DNA of 64,000 nt from Planctomycetaceae bacterium (GTDB lineage Bacteria; Planctomycetota; PLA2): contig WYBS01000126.1 of the NCBI GenBank assembly GCA_011525755.1, positions 1 through 64,000 of the forward strand. The letters run 5' to 3'. Under the pieces are notes generated by a model. The model searched no databases. It was not told the origin of the DNA and saw only the letters and a program-made list of their open reading frames with translations. A program made the position numbers and the translations under genes. The stretch's first letter is position 1; every line of letters begins with the position of its first letter. Positions 8,803-16,416 of this stretch are shown here, one piece after another.

Positions 8803-8957
8803 GAGCTTGTGAACAAATCCCTGCTGGCTTCGGCCGGCTACGAAGCCGCCCGGCTGCGCCGCAACGCGGCCGCTTGCGCGGCCGCGCAGAGCGGCGTCCC
8901 TTCGGGACCTGCTTCTCGCTCGGCCTCGGGCCGACGCCGGGATTTCTTCACAAGCTC
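8803..8957. mobile_element. MITE-like element with 19-bp terminal inverted repeats
   Basis: GAGCTTGTGAACAAATCCC (8803-8821) is matched by the inverted sequence at 8939-8957 with one mismatch. The 155-bp element is too short to code and is rich in small internal palindromes (GGCTTCG..CGAAGCC; GCGGCCGC twice). Flanks are CTAG on the left and TGAG on the right, so there is no clear target duplication. It lies in the region of gene fragments, consistent with a non-autonomous transposable element. Confidence 0.6.
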
Positions 8958-9019
8958 TGAGCCCTTCCCCTCTCCCCCGCGCCCCCTCACCCTCGTTTTC
9001 GAGTACACTTGCGTTTCAC

Positions 9020-9024
9020 GGAGG
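9020..9024 (+). promoter_or_regulatory. Ribosome binding site deciding the GTG start at 9030
   Basis: GGAGG is 5 nt before GTG 9030. A TTG further upstream at 9009 overlaps the hexamer TACACT (9004-9009), which looks like a -10, so the longer form is unlikely. Confidence 0.6.
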
Positions 9025-9029
9025 AACGG

Positions 9030-10481
9030 GTGCTCCCCGCGATCGGGATCGTCCTCATGACGCTCCTGGGCCAGACGGCGCAGGCGCGGGACGAGATCCT
9101 GCTCAAGGACGGCAGGAAGCTCACGGGCCTCATCGAGGAGGAGGACGACGAGCGCGTAGTCCTCCGCATCATCGTCAAGGGCGCCAAGGGGGAGACCGCC
9201 GTCACCGGCAAGACGACGGTCCTGCGCGAGGAGATCGCCGAGATCCGGAAGATCGCGGAGGACGCGCGCGACGACGAGAAGGCGAAGGTGGATGCCTTCG
9301 AGGATCGCGAGTGGGAGAGGGAGAAGCGCCTCGCGAGGATCGCCGTCGGGCCCGCGAGGATCGCCGGGCGGGACGCGATCGCGGCGAAGGGCGACCTCTT
9401 CGTCGTCAGGACGACCTGCGACGAGGACTTCGCCCGCGCCGCGTGCGACACGCTGCAGCAGGCGTACGAGGGCTACCTGCGGCATTTCAAACTCCGGCGC
9501 AAGGGGAGGGTGACGCTTCCCGTCATCATCCTCGAGAGCCCGGCGGCGTACCACGAGCACCTGCAGAAGACCTACGGCGGGACCGTGCCCGGCTCGCTCG
9601 GCGTCTACATCACGGACGACAACGTGATCGTCACCTTCAACTCCGTCCAGAAGGAGGAGGCGGCGCGGATCCGCGGCGTCATCGTCGAGGCGCGGAGGAA
9701 GATCGAGGAGTTCCGGAAGGAGCTCCTCGAGCACGAGCGGAAGGTCAACGACCGAGCCAAGGAGGTGAAGGGGGACGTGGTCAAGGAGGCCGCGAAGGCC
9801 AAGGCCGGGATCCGCCGCGCGGACCCGCCCAACCGCCCCGCCCTCCTCAAGGAGGTGGACGACTGGGTCGCGAGCGAGTTCCGGCGGATCGACCGCTGGA
9901 AGGCCGACGGCATGAAGCACCTCGGCGGCTACAGGAAGGCCGCGAGCGACGGCATCGCCGAGTGCCGGAGGGTCATCCGCCACAACGAGGGCGTCATCCG
10001 GGAGCAGAACCGGGGCATGCTCGAGACCCTCTTCCACGAGTGTTTCCACGCCTTCGCGAGGAACCTCCTCTACGGCGACAAGGAGATCCCGCGCTGGCTC
10101 AACGAGGGGATGGCGTGCTACTTCGAGATGAGCGTCATGGAGGCGGGCGAGCTCCTCCACGGGGCGCCGAACCGGGACCGGCTGAAGCTCTACCGCGACG
10201 CGGCGGCGAAGGGGAAGCTGCCGCGGCTCGATGCGGTGCTCCGCGGCACGGACTTCGTCGTCGAGCACAAGGGGCACATCGACCGCGCCGTGTCGGCGTA
10301 CGCGATGTCCTGGGCGCTCGCGCACTACCTGAGCACGCGGATGACGCGCGACCAGATGGACGGCTACGTCGCGAGCGTCGCGGCGGGCGCCGATCCGGCC
10401 GACGCGCTCGCGAGGGCCCTCGGCCAGCCGCTGTCGAGGATCGACGAGGCGGTCCGCGCGCACGTCGCGGCGCTCAGGTGA
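9030..10481 (+). CDS. Exported zinc metallopeptidase, DUF1570/gluzincin-like
   Basis: This 483-residue protein has a signal peptide (about 1-20), then a small beta domain (DEILLKDGRKLTG) like those that precede DUF1570 peptidases in planctomycetes. A long charged helical segment (about 200-260) is probably a coiled coil. The active site is HECFH (336-340) with the third ligand in WLNEGMACYFE (E359), a HExxH-18-E arrangement. The C-terminal part (VSAYAMSWALAHYL) resembles the rest of the gluzincin domain. A degenerate relative is encoded at 16417. It is probably a periplasmic peptidase of unknown substrate. Confidence 0.8.
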   Translation: MLPAIGIVLMTLLGQTAQARDEILLKDGRKLTGLIEEEDDERVVLRIIVKGAKGETAVTGKTTVLREEIAEIRKIAEDARDDEKAKVDAFEDREWEREKRLARIAVGPARIAGRDAIAAKGDLFVVRTTCDEDFARAACDTLQQAYEGYLRHFKLRRKGRVTLPVIILESPAAYHEHLQKTYGGTVPGSLGVYITDDNVIVTFNSVQKEEAARIRGVIVEARRKIEEFRKELLEHERKVNDRAKEVKGDVVKEAAKAKAGIRRADPPNRPALLKEVDDWVASEFRRIDRWKADGMKHLGGYRKAASDGIAECRRVIRHNEGVIREQNRGMLETLFHECFHAFARNLLYGDKEIPRWLNEGMACYFEMSVMEAGELLHGAPNRDRLKLYRDAAAKGKLPRLDAVLRGTDFVVEHKGHIDRAVSAYAMSWALAHYLSTRMTRDQMDGYVASVAAGADPADALARALGQPLSRIDEAVRAHVAALR

Positions 10482-10581
10482 CGTGCGCGCCAACGGAGGC
10501 CGACTCGAGGGTGCCTTCACGGTCGTCTCCGAACGCGGCGTGCGCGTGCGTGCCATCGCCCGGACCTGAGGCCCCGCGGCC

Positions 10582-10613
10582 CCCCCTCACCTCGCGCGCC
10601 GCCCGGTCTGCCG
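10582..10613. repeat. 32-bp sequence duplicated from the 3' end of smpB
   Basis: These 32 bases match 12708-12739 with a single difference. The latter copy covers the last codons and stop of smpB. The copy here is in the spacer before the toroid lipoprotein. Confidence 0.7.
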
Positions 10614-10639
10614 CGCGGGTACGATGCACGCGGGAAGCC

Positions 10640-12652
10640 GTGCGTTTGTCTCCGTCGCTCCTCATGGCCGGGCTCCTCCTCGGGTGCAAGGACGACGCGG
10701 CGCCGCCGTCGCTCCCCCGGCGGGCGGTCCCCGCGTCGCAGCTCGCGCGCGTCGGCACGATCGGCGATGCTCCGCCGGACGCCGTCGAGATCGCCCTCGC
10801 CGAGGACGGCCGCATCGTGACGGCGTCCGGCGAGGTGGACCTCGACGGCCTCCGGACCTGCCTCGAAGCGGAGTGCGGGACGACGCGATGGGTCGACCCG
10901 GACGGCAACAGCCGACGGCATGTCGTTTTCCGCGTGCACCCGTCCCTGCCCTTCGAGGTCCTGCTCTGGGCGCTCGACGCGTGCGACGGCGCCGGCGCGT
11001 ACCGCATCCACTTCGCCGTGCGGCCCGAGGAAGGGGACGAGGAGGGCACGATGGCGGTCTTCCGGCTGAAACGCTGCAGGGTCGCCGCCGTCGAGCCCGA
11101 TCTCCTGCCGGTCTCCCGCGTGAGCCTGCGCGCGGACGGCGCCACGGTCGCGGACGGCGCGGCCTTCGCGGCGTACCGCGAGGTCCTCGGCGCCGGTCGC
11201 GAGACCGCGGCCGATGTGGGCGCGGGCCCGGGCGTCGCTTCCGGCCACGTCCTCCGCACCGTCGACCTGCTGCTCCGCGCGGGCGCGAAAAGGGTCGACC
11301 TCGGCGGCTTTCTCCCCGGCACGCCGTACCCGGGCGGCCGCTCCCTCTCCGGCCGGACTGAGGTCGAGGAGTATGTCGCGGAGCATCCCGTGACGGCCGG
11401 AGGGTTCCGGGTCCGGGTCTCCGACCGGACGCTCACGGGGGACGGCGCTCCCGCCGCGGCGCCGCTGCCGGTGGCCCGCGTGCGGGGCCGGATCGCGGGC
11501 TCCGTGGCGGAGACGTGCTCTCTCCAGAAGGCCGCCATCGGCATCGGCGGCGGTCGCCCCCGCGGGCGTTGGGCCATGGGCGGGGAGGATCTCGTCGCGC
11601 GCGGCGGGTCGGAACTCACCGAGGGTGCGGTCGAGCTGGGCCTCCGGTGGCTCGCCGACCACCAGGACGTCGACGCGGACGGGCGGTGGGACTGCGACAA
11701 CTTCATGAGGCACGACCTCGCGGGCGCGCGGTGCGACGGCGCGGGCCAGCCGCTCCACGACGTGGGCGTGACCGGCCTCGCCGTCCTCGCGTTCCTTCAA
11801 TCGGGCTACCTCGACCGCGACGACAGGAGGGGCAGCAAGTACGCGCGCAACGTGCGCGCCGGCCTCCGCTACCTGATCCGGACCCAGTCGGATGACGGCC
11901 TCTTCGGGACGCGCACCGCGCACGACTTCATGTACGACCACGCGATCGCCACCCTCGCCATGTGCGAGGCGTTCTGGAGGACGCGCAACCCGCGCTACAA
12001 GCGGCCCGCGCATGCGGCCCTCGGGTTCCTCGCGAGGGCGCGCAACCCGCTCCTCGCGTGGCGCTACGAGCCCCGCGGCGGCGAGAACGACACGTCGGTC
12101 ACCGGATGGTGCGTGATGGCGCTCAAGTCGGGGAAGTACGCGGGCCTCGAGGTCGATCCGGACGCCTTCGAGGGCGCCCGCCTGTGGATCGACCACATGA
12201 CCGATCCGGACACGGGCCGGGTCGGCTACAACGACAGGGGCGGCCTGCCCGCGCGGCCCGCGGGCAGGCAGGACAGGTTCCCCGCGGAGAAGTCGCAGTC
12301 GATGACCGCCGTCGGCATCCTCTGCCGCATCCTCGCCGGCGAGGACCCGCGGACGAGCGAGATGGTGCGGAAAGGCGCGGAGCTCTGCCGGAAGAGCCCG
12401 CCCCTCTGGGACGACGGCTCGCTCGACATGTACTACTGGTACTTCGGGACGCTCGCGCTCTCGCGGGTGGGCGGCGAGTGCTGGACGAAATGGAACGACG
12501 AGATGAAGGCGGCGATCGTCGCGAACCAGCGCCCGAAGGACGCGGGCCCCTTCGCCGGCTCGTGGGACCCGGTCGGCGCATGGGGCGAGGACGGCGGCCG
12601 GGTCTACTCGACCGCGCTGATGGTCCTCTGCCTTGCCGAGTACTACCGCTGA
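10640..12652 (+). CDS. Lipoprotein with tandem ExbD-like domains and an alpha/alpha-toroid domain
   Basis: This is a 670-residue protein. The GTG start gives a lipoprotein signal ending at LLLGC (Cys16). Two related segments follow. Residues about 48-130 read VEIALAEDGRI, VDLDGLRTCL, VVFRVHP and LDACDGAGAYRI. Residues about 150-235 read VSLRADGATV and HVLRTVDLLLRAGAKRV. Both resemble the periplasmic domain of ExbD/TolR. A Gly/Arg hinge (about 300-320) leads to a 345-residue helical domain clearly homologous to the C-terminus of the VIT-vWA protein at 2081 (shared AMCEAFW, TRNPRYKRPA and GEDPRTS). The upstream hexamer TACGAT is 14 nt from the GTG. The role is unknown; placement in the periplasm is inferred. 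Confidence 0.78.
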   Translation: MRLSPSLLMAGLLLGCKDDAAPPSLPRRAVPASQLARVGTIGDAPPDAVEIALAEDGRIVTASGEVDLDGLRTCLEAECGTTRWVDPDGNSRRHVVFRVHPSLPFEVLLWALDACDGAGAYRIHFAVRPEEGDEEGTMAVFRLKRCRVAAVEPDLLPVSRVSLRADGATVADGAAFAAYREVLGAGRETAADVGAGPGVASGHVLRTVDLLLRAGAKRVDLGGFLPGTPYPGGRSLSGRTEVEEYVAEHPVTAGGFRVRVSDRTLTGDGAPAAAPLPVARVRGRIAGSVAETCSLQKAAIGIGGGRPRGRWAMGGEDLVARGGSELTEGAVELGLRWLADHQDVDADGRWDCDNFMRHDLAGARCDGAGQPLHDVGVTGLAVLAFLQSGYLDRDDRRGSKYARNVRAGLRYLIRTQSDDGLFGTRTAHDFMYDHAIATLAMCEAFWRTRNPRYKRPAHAALGFLARARNPLLAWRYEPRGGENDTSVTGWCVMALKSGKYAGLEVDPDAFEGARLWIDHMTDPDTGRVGYNDRGGLPARPAGRQDRFPAEKSQSMTAVGILCRILAGEDPRTSEMVRKGAELCRKSPPLWDDGSLDMYYWYFGTLALSRVGGECWTKWNDEMKAAIVANQRPKDAGPFAGSWDPVGAWGEDGGRVYSTALMVLCLAEYYR

Positions 12653-12677
12653 CGGGGTGTCCTCTCCCCCGGACCCC

Positions 12678-12706
12678 GGCCTTGGCTCATCGGATGATCC
12701 AAGGCC
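12678..12706. terminator. Hairpin between convergent genes
   Basis: GGCCTTGG (12678-12685) pairs with CCAAGGCC (12699-12706). The loop can pair further (TCAT/ATGA). It separates the lipoprotein gene from smpB and could terminate in both directions, although no long T tract follows. Confidence 0.6.
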
Positions 12707-12712
12707 TCCCCC

Positions 12713-13171
12713 TCACCTCGCGCGCCGCTCGGTCTGCCGGGCCTCGCGGCGCGCCTCCTGCTCCCTGACGTGCTCGCGCTTGTCGCCGTGCTTCCGCCCC
12801 CGCGCGACCGCCAGCTCGACCTTCGCGCGGCCCTTCTTGAAGTAGATCTCCAGGGGGATCAGCGTGAACCCGCGGCGCTCGATCGACGTGAAGAGCCGCC
12901 GCAGCTCCTGCCGGTGCAGGAGGAGCTTCCTCGGCCGCACCGGGTCGTGCGGCGCGTAGCCCTTGTGCGCGTACTCGGGCACGTGCATCTGGAGGAGGAA
13001 GAGCTCGTCCCCCTTGAACGCCGCGTACGCCTCCTGGAGCGACGCCTTCCCCTCGCGGAGCGTTTTCACCTCGGGACCGAGGAGCGACACCCCGGCCTCG
13101 ATCCGCTCGAGGATCTCGTAGTCGTGGAACGCCTTCCGGTTCCGGGCGACGACCTTCCGCTCCTCCTTCAC
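12713..13171 (-). CDS. smpB: SsrA-binding protein SmpB
   Basis: This small basic protein (152 residues) binds tmRNA and places it in the empty A site of stalled ribosomes. The sequence has the family signature through the fold: VARNRKAFHDYEILERIEAG, LLGPEVKTLREG, then PRKLLLH and a Lys/Arg-rich tail needed in the ribosome (KHGDKREHVREQEARREA). The length is typical. The start is a GTG whose last bases form the TGA of queD (GTGA), so it is probably translated by coupling. The tmRNA gene is 12 kb away. The end of the gene is duplicated at 10582. Confidence 0.95.
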   Translation of the reverse strand: MKEERKVVARNRKAFHDYEILERIEAGVSLLGPEVKTLREGKASLQEAYAAFKGDELFLLQMHVPEYAHKGYAPHDPVRPRKLLLHRQELRRLFTSIERRGFTLIPLEIYFKKGRAKVELAVARGRKHGDKREHVREQEARREARQTERRAR

Positions 13172-13575
13172 GACGCCTCGTAGATCGCCATGCTCCGCTC
13201 CGTCTCCCAGAAGCGGATCGCCGTCACCGGGAGGCCGGCCGCGGCAGCGACCTCGAAGAGGCGGCGCGCGAGGTTCTCGGCGGTCGGCGGCGCGTCGAGG
13301 AGGTGCACGGGCTCGCCGCGCTCCGCGAGCACGTGGGCGATGGGATCGCCGCGCTCGAGGATCATCCGGTGGTCCCAGCTCGCGTCGATCCACGTCTCGA
13401 GGACCCGCCGGATCTCGCCGAAGTCGACGACCATGCCGAGCGCGTCGAGCGGGCCCCGGCACTCCACCTCGACCCGCGCGTTGTGCCCGTGGAGGTGCGC
13501 GCAGCCGCCCTCGTGGCCGCGGATGCGGTGGCCGTAGCAGAAGGAGAGGATCCGGACGACGCCGTGCGTCTGCAC
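13168..13575 (-). CDS. queD: 6-pyruvoyl-tetrahydropterin synthase / 6-carboxytetrahydropterin synthase family
   Basis: This 135-residue enzyme of the T-fold superfamily converts dihydroneopterin triphosphate to 6-carboxytetrahydropterin (queuosine pathway) or a related pterin. Zinc ligands are visible at His16, His29 and His31 (LHGH), with the catalytic Cys25 four residues before the HGH motif. DFGEI and the WDHR segment belong to the family. The start is a GTG with TACAAG 6 nt upstream, suggesting a leaderless message. The 3' end overlaps smpB by 4 nt. No other queuosine gene is in the window, so the exact product is inferred. Confidence 0.85.
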   Translation of the reverse strand: MQTHGVVRILSFCYGHRIRGHEGGCAHLHGHNARVEVECRGPLDALGMVVDFGEIRRVLETWIDASWDHRMILERGDPIAHVLAERGEPVHLLDAPPTAENLARRLFEVAAAAGLPVTAIRFWETERSMAIYEAS

Positions 13576-13581
13576 GGGACG

Positions 13582-13587
13582 CTTGTA
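13582..13587 (-). promoter_or_regulatory. -10-like TACAAG, leaderless arrangement
   Basis: Six nucleotides separate TACAAG from the GTG of queD, placing the transcript start at or next to the start codon. Confidence 0.45.
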
Positions 13588-13736
13588 CCAAGGATGTCGA
13601 AGGAAGGGGGCACGGGGGAAGGGACGTCCCGTTTCGAGCCGGGCATCGAGTCTCGCATCGGGAACGCGAGCGAGAGATCCCTCAACCGCCCCCCGCGCGG
13701 GGCCCGATACGGGAAGCCGGCGGGTGAGGTGATGGC

Positions 13737-15128
13737 ATGACGAGGGTGTTCGCCCTGGGGCTCCTCTTCGCGCTCGCGTCCTGCGGCGGCGGAGGGGGCT
13801 CCTCCCCGGCCGAGGTCTCGATCCGGACGACGGATCTCCCGCAAGGCAACGTCGGGTACTCCTACTTCGAGGCGCTCGACGCCCGCGGAGGCTCGGGCCC
13901 CTACACGTGGCGGCTGTCGCCCTCCGGCGATGCGCTGCCGTCGGGGCTCACGCTCACCGCGGCAGGACAGATCACCGGCACGCCGCTCCAGCCGGCGACG
14001 AGGACCGTGCTCGTCACGGTCGAGGACGACGACGGCATGACGGACGTCGCGAGCTTCTCGTTCGTCGTCCGCGACGTCGAGATCAGCGGCGCGCAGTCGG
14101 GCGCCGTCACGCCCGGCACCGCGTTCGCGCTCTCGGCGTCGGGCGGCTCGCCGAGCTACTCGTTCACGTTCCGCTCGAACCAGAGCGGCGCGTCGCTCTC
14201 CATGGCCGGCCTCTACACGGCCGGCTCCGACGCGGGCCTCGACATCATCCGCGCGACGGACAGCGACGGATTCTACGACGAGGTCACGGTCTCGGTCGGC
14301 GACGACCCGTTCGTCGGGTTCTCGGCGCTGTGGGGGAGCACGGACGTCTGGTGGATCGACTGGGACGTCGTCTACGACCCGACGCCCACCTACGCGGCCG
14401 ACTTCGACGAGGTGCTCGTGTCGCTCGGCCTCCGGGCCAGCGGGAGCACCGGCACGGTGGGGACCGAGGCGGACCAGCTCGGCAAGCTCCTCGTGATCCG
14501 CCGCGCGCTCGGCCACCTCTCGCGCTACTACGGCAACAACGACGACGGGAGCCCCGCGCCCGGCGGCCTCTCGATCTCGTTCGTCGGCCCCGCGGGGCCC
14601 GGCAGCGGCACCACGCCGTCGGTCGGCGGGGTCATCGGCGCCGGTTCGAGCCGCTACAACACGATCTGCATCCGGTACGGGGACACGGGCGGGGTCATCG
14701 GCACCGCGTGGCTCGACGAGAACAACGATTCCATCGAGCACGACTGCGGCAACCCGAGCGGCACGCCGCTCGGCATCTTCGCGAACCGCGTGCTCGCGCC
14801 CTACCTCTCCGCCTACAACAACAGCATCGCCTCGAACCCGGTCGGCGCCGCCGACGTGGACGGCCTCCAGGCCATGCTCCTCGGCGCCGCCCCCTCGGGC
14901 GCGCGCCAGCAGGCGATCTGGAACGTCTCGAACAGCTTCGGCCGCGTGCTCGCGGCCGTGCTCGCCCACGAGATCGGCCACAGCCTCGGGCTCAACCATT
15001 CGAACCCGAGCGCCGGCTCGGGCGACATCATGAACTCGAGCCTCTTCGTGAGCCAGAGCGTCACGTACGCATTCAACACGACCCACTGGGCGCTGCTCAT
15101 GGAGAACCTGCCGGGACCCAATCGCTGA
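13737..15128 (+). CDS. Lipoprotein metzincin-type metalloprotease with putative Ig-like domains
   Basis: The 463-residue product has a lipoprotein signal (ALASC, Cys16) and a Gly stretch. Residues about 28-110 carry the putative-Ig sequence LPSGLTLTAAGQITGTP, a domain often found in adhesive surface proteins. A second beta domain follows (about 115-190). The catalytic C-terminal part has HEIGHSLGLNH (His411, Glu412, His415, His421), the full metzincin zinc motif, with a Met downstream (DIMNSS) as the expected Met-turn. GTGAGG before the ATG may be a ribosome site. It is probably an outer-surface protease. Confidence 0.85.
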   Translation: MTRVFALGLLFALASCGGGGGSSPAEVSIRTTDLPQGNVGYSYFEALDARGGSGPYTWRLSPSGDALPSGLTLTAAGQITGTPLQPATRTVLVTVEDDDGMTDVASFSFVVRDVEISGAQSGAVTPGTAFALSASGGSPSYSFTFRSNQSGASLSMAGLYTAGSDAGLDIIRATDSDGFYDEVTVSVGDDPFVGFSALWGSTDVWWIDWDVVYDPTPTYAADFDEVLVSLGLRASGSTGTVGTEADQLGKLLVIRRALGHLSRYYGNNDDGSPAPGGLSISFVGPAGPGSGTTPSVGGVIGAGSSRYNTICIRYGDTGGVIGTAWLDENNDSIEHDCGNPSGTPLGIFANRVLAPYLSAYNNSIASNPVGAADVDGLQAMLLGAAPSGARQQAIWNVSNSFGRVLAAVLAHEIGHSLGLNHSNPSAGSGDIMNSSLFVSQSVTYAFNTTHWALLMENLPGPNR

Positions 15129-15134
15129 CATTCA

Positions 15135-15219
15135 CGCCGCCGGCTGCTATCGACTCTCCTCGCGAAGACACCTTCGTATCCCTGGCAGCCGGCGGCGATT
15201 CATCGGCCGAAGGCCGATG
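15135..15219. terminator. Two hairpins between convergent genes
   Basis: CGCCGCCGGCTGC (15135-15147) pairs perfectly with 15185-15197. A second stem CATCGGCC/GGCCGATG with loop GAA lies at 15201-15219. Both sit between the ends of two convergent genes. No T tract is seen. Confidence 0.55.
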
Positions 15220-15265
15220 ACCGCCGCCGCCCGCGCCGTGCCCCGCCGCAGGGGGCGTGGGCGGG

Positions 15266-16171
15266 TCACTTCTCCGGCGGCGGCGGGGGCTCGAGCTTCT
15301 CCGCGAGGTCGATCAGCTCCTTGTCGGCCTGCCTGTCGTACGCGTACCAGACCTTCCCCACGCGGAGGAGCACGTAGGTCGCATCCGCCTTCTCGGTCCT
15401 TGGCGAGCCCGCGGCGGGCTGCACGGTGTCGACGGCCTTCACGCGCGCCCAGAGGCCATGGTCCTCGACCTCCTTGATCAGGACCGAGGAGATGTAGGGC
15501 GCGAAGGGGTCCTTCTGGTCGTCCGGCGCGAGGCTCCGGAGCAGCCGGTTCACCCCCTGCTCGTGGCGCGCCTGCGCCCGGTAGAGCGGGCTATGGCGAT
15601 TCCAGCGCGCCGCGATGATCGCCTCGCGGTCGACGAGGCGGCCGCGCTTCGCGCACGCATTGCAGGTGGACCGGTCGCCGAACGGCGAGACGATCTCCTT
15701 CCTGCCCTGGCACTTCGGGCAGGTGCGGAGGAGGCTGTCCGCCCGCCGTTCGCGGCCCCACTTCATGACGAACTCCCGGACCTCGCGGATCCGCGCGAGC
15801 CGCGCCTTCTCGGCCGCCCGCTTCACGGCGGGGTCGTCGGGGGGCTCCGGGGGCAGGAGCGGCTGGAGCCAGTACCAGGCGCGGGCCGCATCCGCGAGCG
15901 CGCGGTTCGTCTCGCCGTTCCACTCCTCGCGGATCGACCGCTCGAGGAGGTCCACGGCCTCCTCGACGACCGGAAGCGTCGCCGCCGCCTCGGCCGGCGT
16001 GACCTCGTTCTTGTGCCGGAGCTTCTCCCAGACGGGCGCGATCCCGTTCCAGAGCGCCTTCCCCTGCTCCCGGAGCTGCCGGGCCTTCGCGGAGACGGGC
16101 GGCTGCTCCAGCTCCTTCTCGTCCGCGTGCGCGAGGAGGGGAAGCAGGGCGAGAACGACGAGTCGCCTCAC
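15266..16171 (-). CDS. Exported protein with a CxxC zinc-ribbon
   Basis: This is a 301-residue protein, not recognised as a whole. The GTG start gives a signal peptide (VRRLVVLALLPLLAHA). The middle is helical and charged. A DnaJ-like zinc-ribbon occupies about 151-173: CPKCQGR and, 16 residues later, CNACAKRG (Cys151, 154, 170, 173). The C-terminal beta region (TYVLLRVGKVWYAYD) and a Pro-rich end follow. The zinc-ribbon suggests a structural or redox role outside the cytoplasm. TAGAAT lies 10 nt before the start. The gene contains a copy of the dispersed 14-mer at 15840. Confidence 0.72.
   Translation of the reverse strand: MRRLVVLALLPLLAHADEKELEQPPVSAKARQLREQGKALWNGIAPVWEKLRHKNEVTPAEAAATLPVVEEAVDLLERSIREEWNGETNRALADAARAWYWLQPLLPPEPPDDPAVKRAAEKARLARIREVREFVMKWGRERRADSLLRTCPKCQGRKEIVSPFGDRSTCNACAKRGRLVDREAIIAARWNRHSPLYRAQARHEQGVNRLLRSLAPDDQKDPFAPYISSVLIKEVEDHGLWARVKAVDTVQPAAGSPRTEKADATYVLLRVGKVWYAYDRQADKELIDLAEKLEPPPPPEK
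15840..15853 (+). repeat. 14-mer GGGGGCTCCGGGGG, copy 2
   Basis: An exact copy lies inside the zinc-ribbon protein gene, where it encodes part of a Pro-Pro-Glu-Pro-Pro loop. Confidence 0.85.
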
Positions 16172-16181
16172 GGCGCCACGG

Positions 16182-16187
16182 ATTCTA
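16182..16187 (-). promoter_or_regulatory. -10-like TAGAAT
   Basis: TAGAAT is 10 nt upstream of the GTG at 16171, so any leader would be very short. Confidence 0.4.
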
Positions 16188-16352
16188 CAGGCGCGCGCGA
16201 TGGACATCGACGGCCCCCGAAGCCCCCCCGCGTCGGATTCCGTCGACACGGGAACCCGGTTTCCGGCAACCGCACGCAGTGGCACGCCCTTCGCTAAAGC
16301 TCCCGCAGAGCCTTCGAGGCGCATCCGAAAAAAACCCTTCCCCTTCCCTTTG

Positions 16353-16389
16353 GCGGCCCCCGCAACAGCTCCAACCCCGCGGGGGCCGC
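16353..16389. other. Perfect 11-bp hairpin in a divergent spacer
   Basis: GCGGCCCCCGC (16353-16363) pairs with GCGGGGGCCGC (16379-16389). It lies between divergent genes, just before the predicted -10 at 16405, and is followed by ACTCTTTTC. It could be an operator or a terminator of upstream transcription. The rest of the 245-bp spacer shows only a variant of the dispersed 14-mer at 16214. Confidence 0.4.
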
Positions 16390-16404
16390 ACTCTTTTCAT
16401 CTGG

Positions 16405-16410
16405 TACAAC
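16405..16410 (+). promoter_or_regulatory. -10-like TACAAC, leaderless arrangement
   Basis: Six nucleotides separate it from the ATG at 16417, and no ribosome binding site is present. Confidence 0.45.
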
Positions 16411-16416
16411 GGCGCG

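Noticed and set aside
12713-13591. A 292-residue smpB product including an N-terminal extension
   Set aside because: The extension is the queD gene read in another frame; the GTG overlapping the queD stop gives a normal SmpB.
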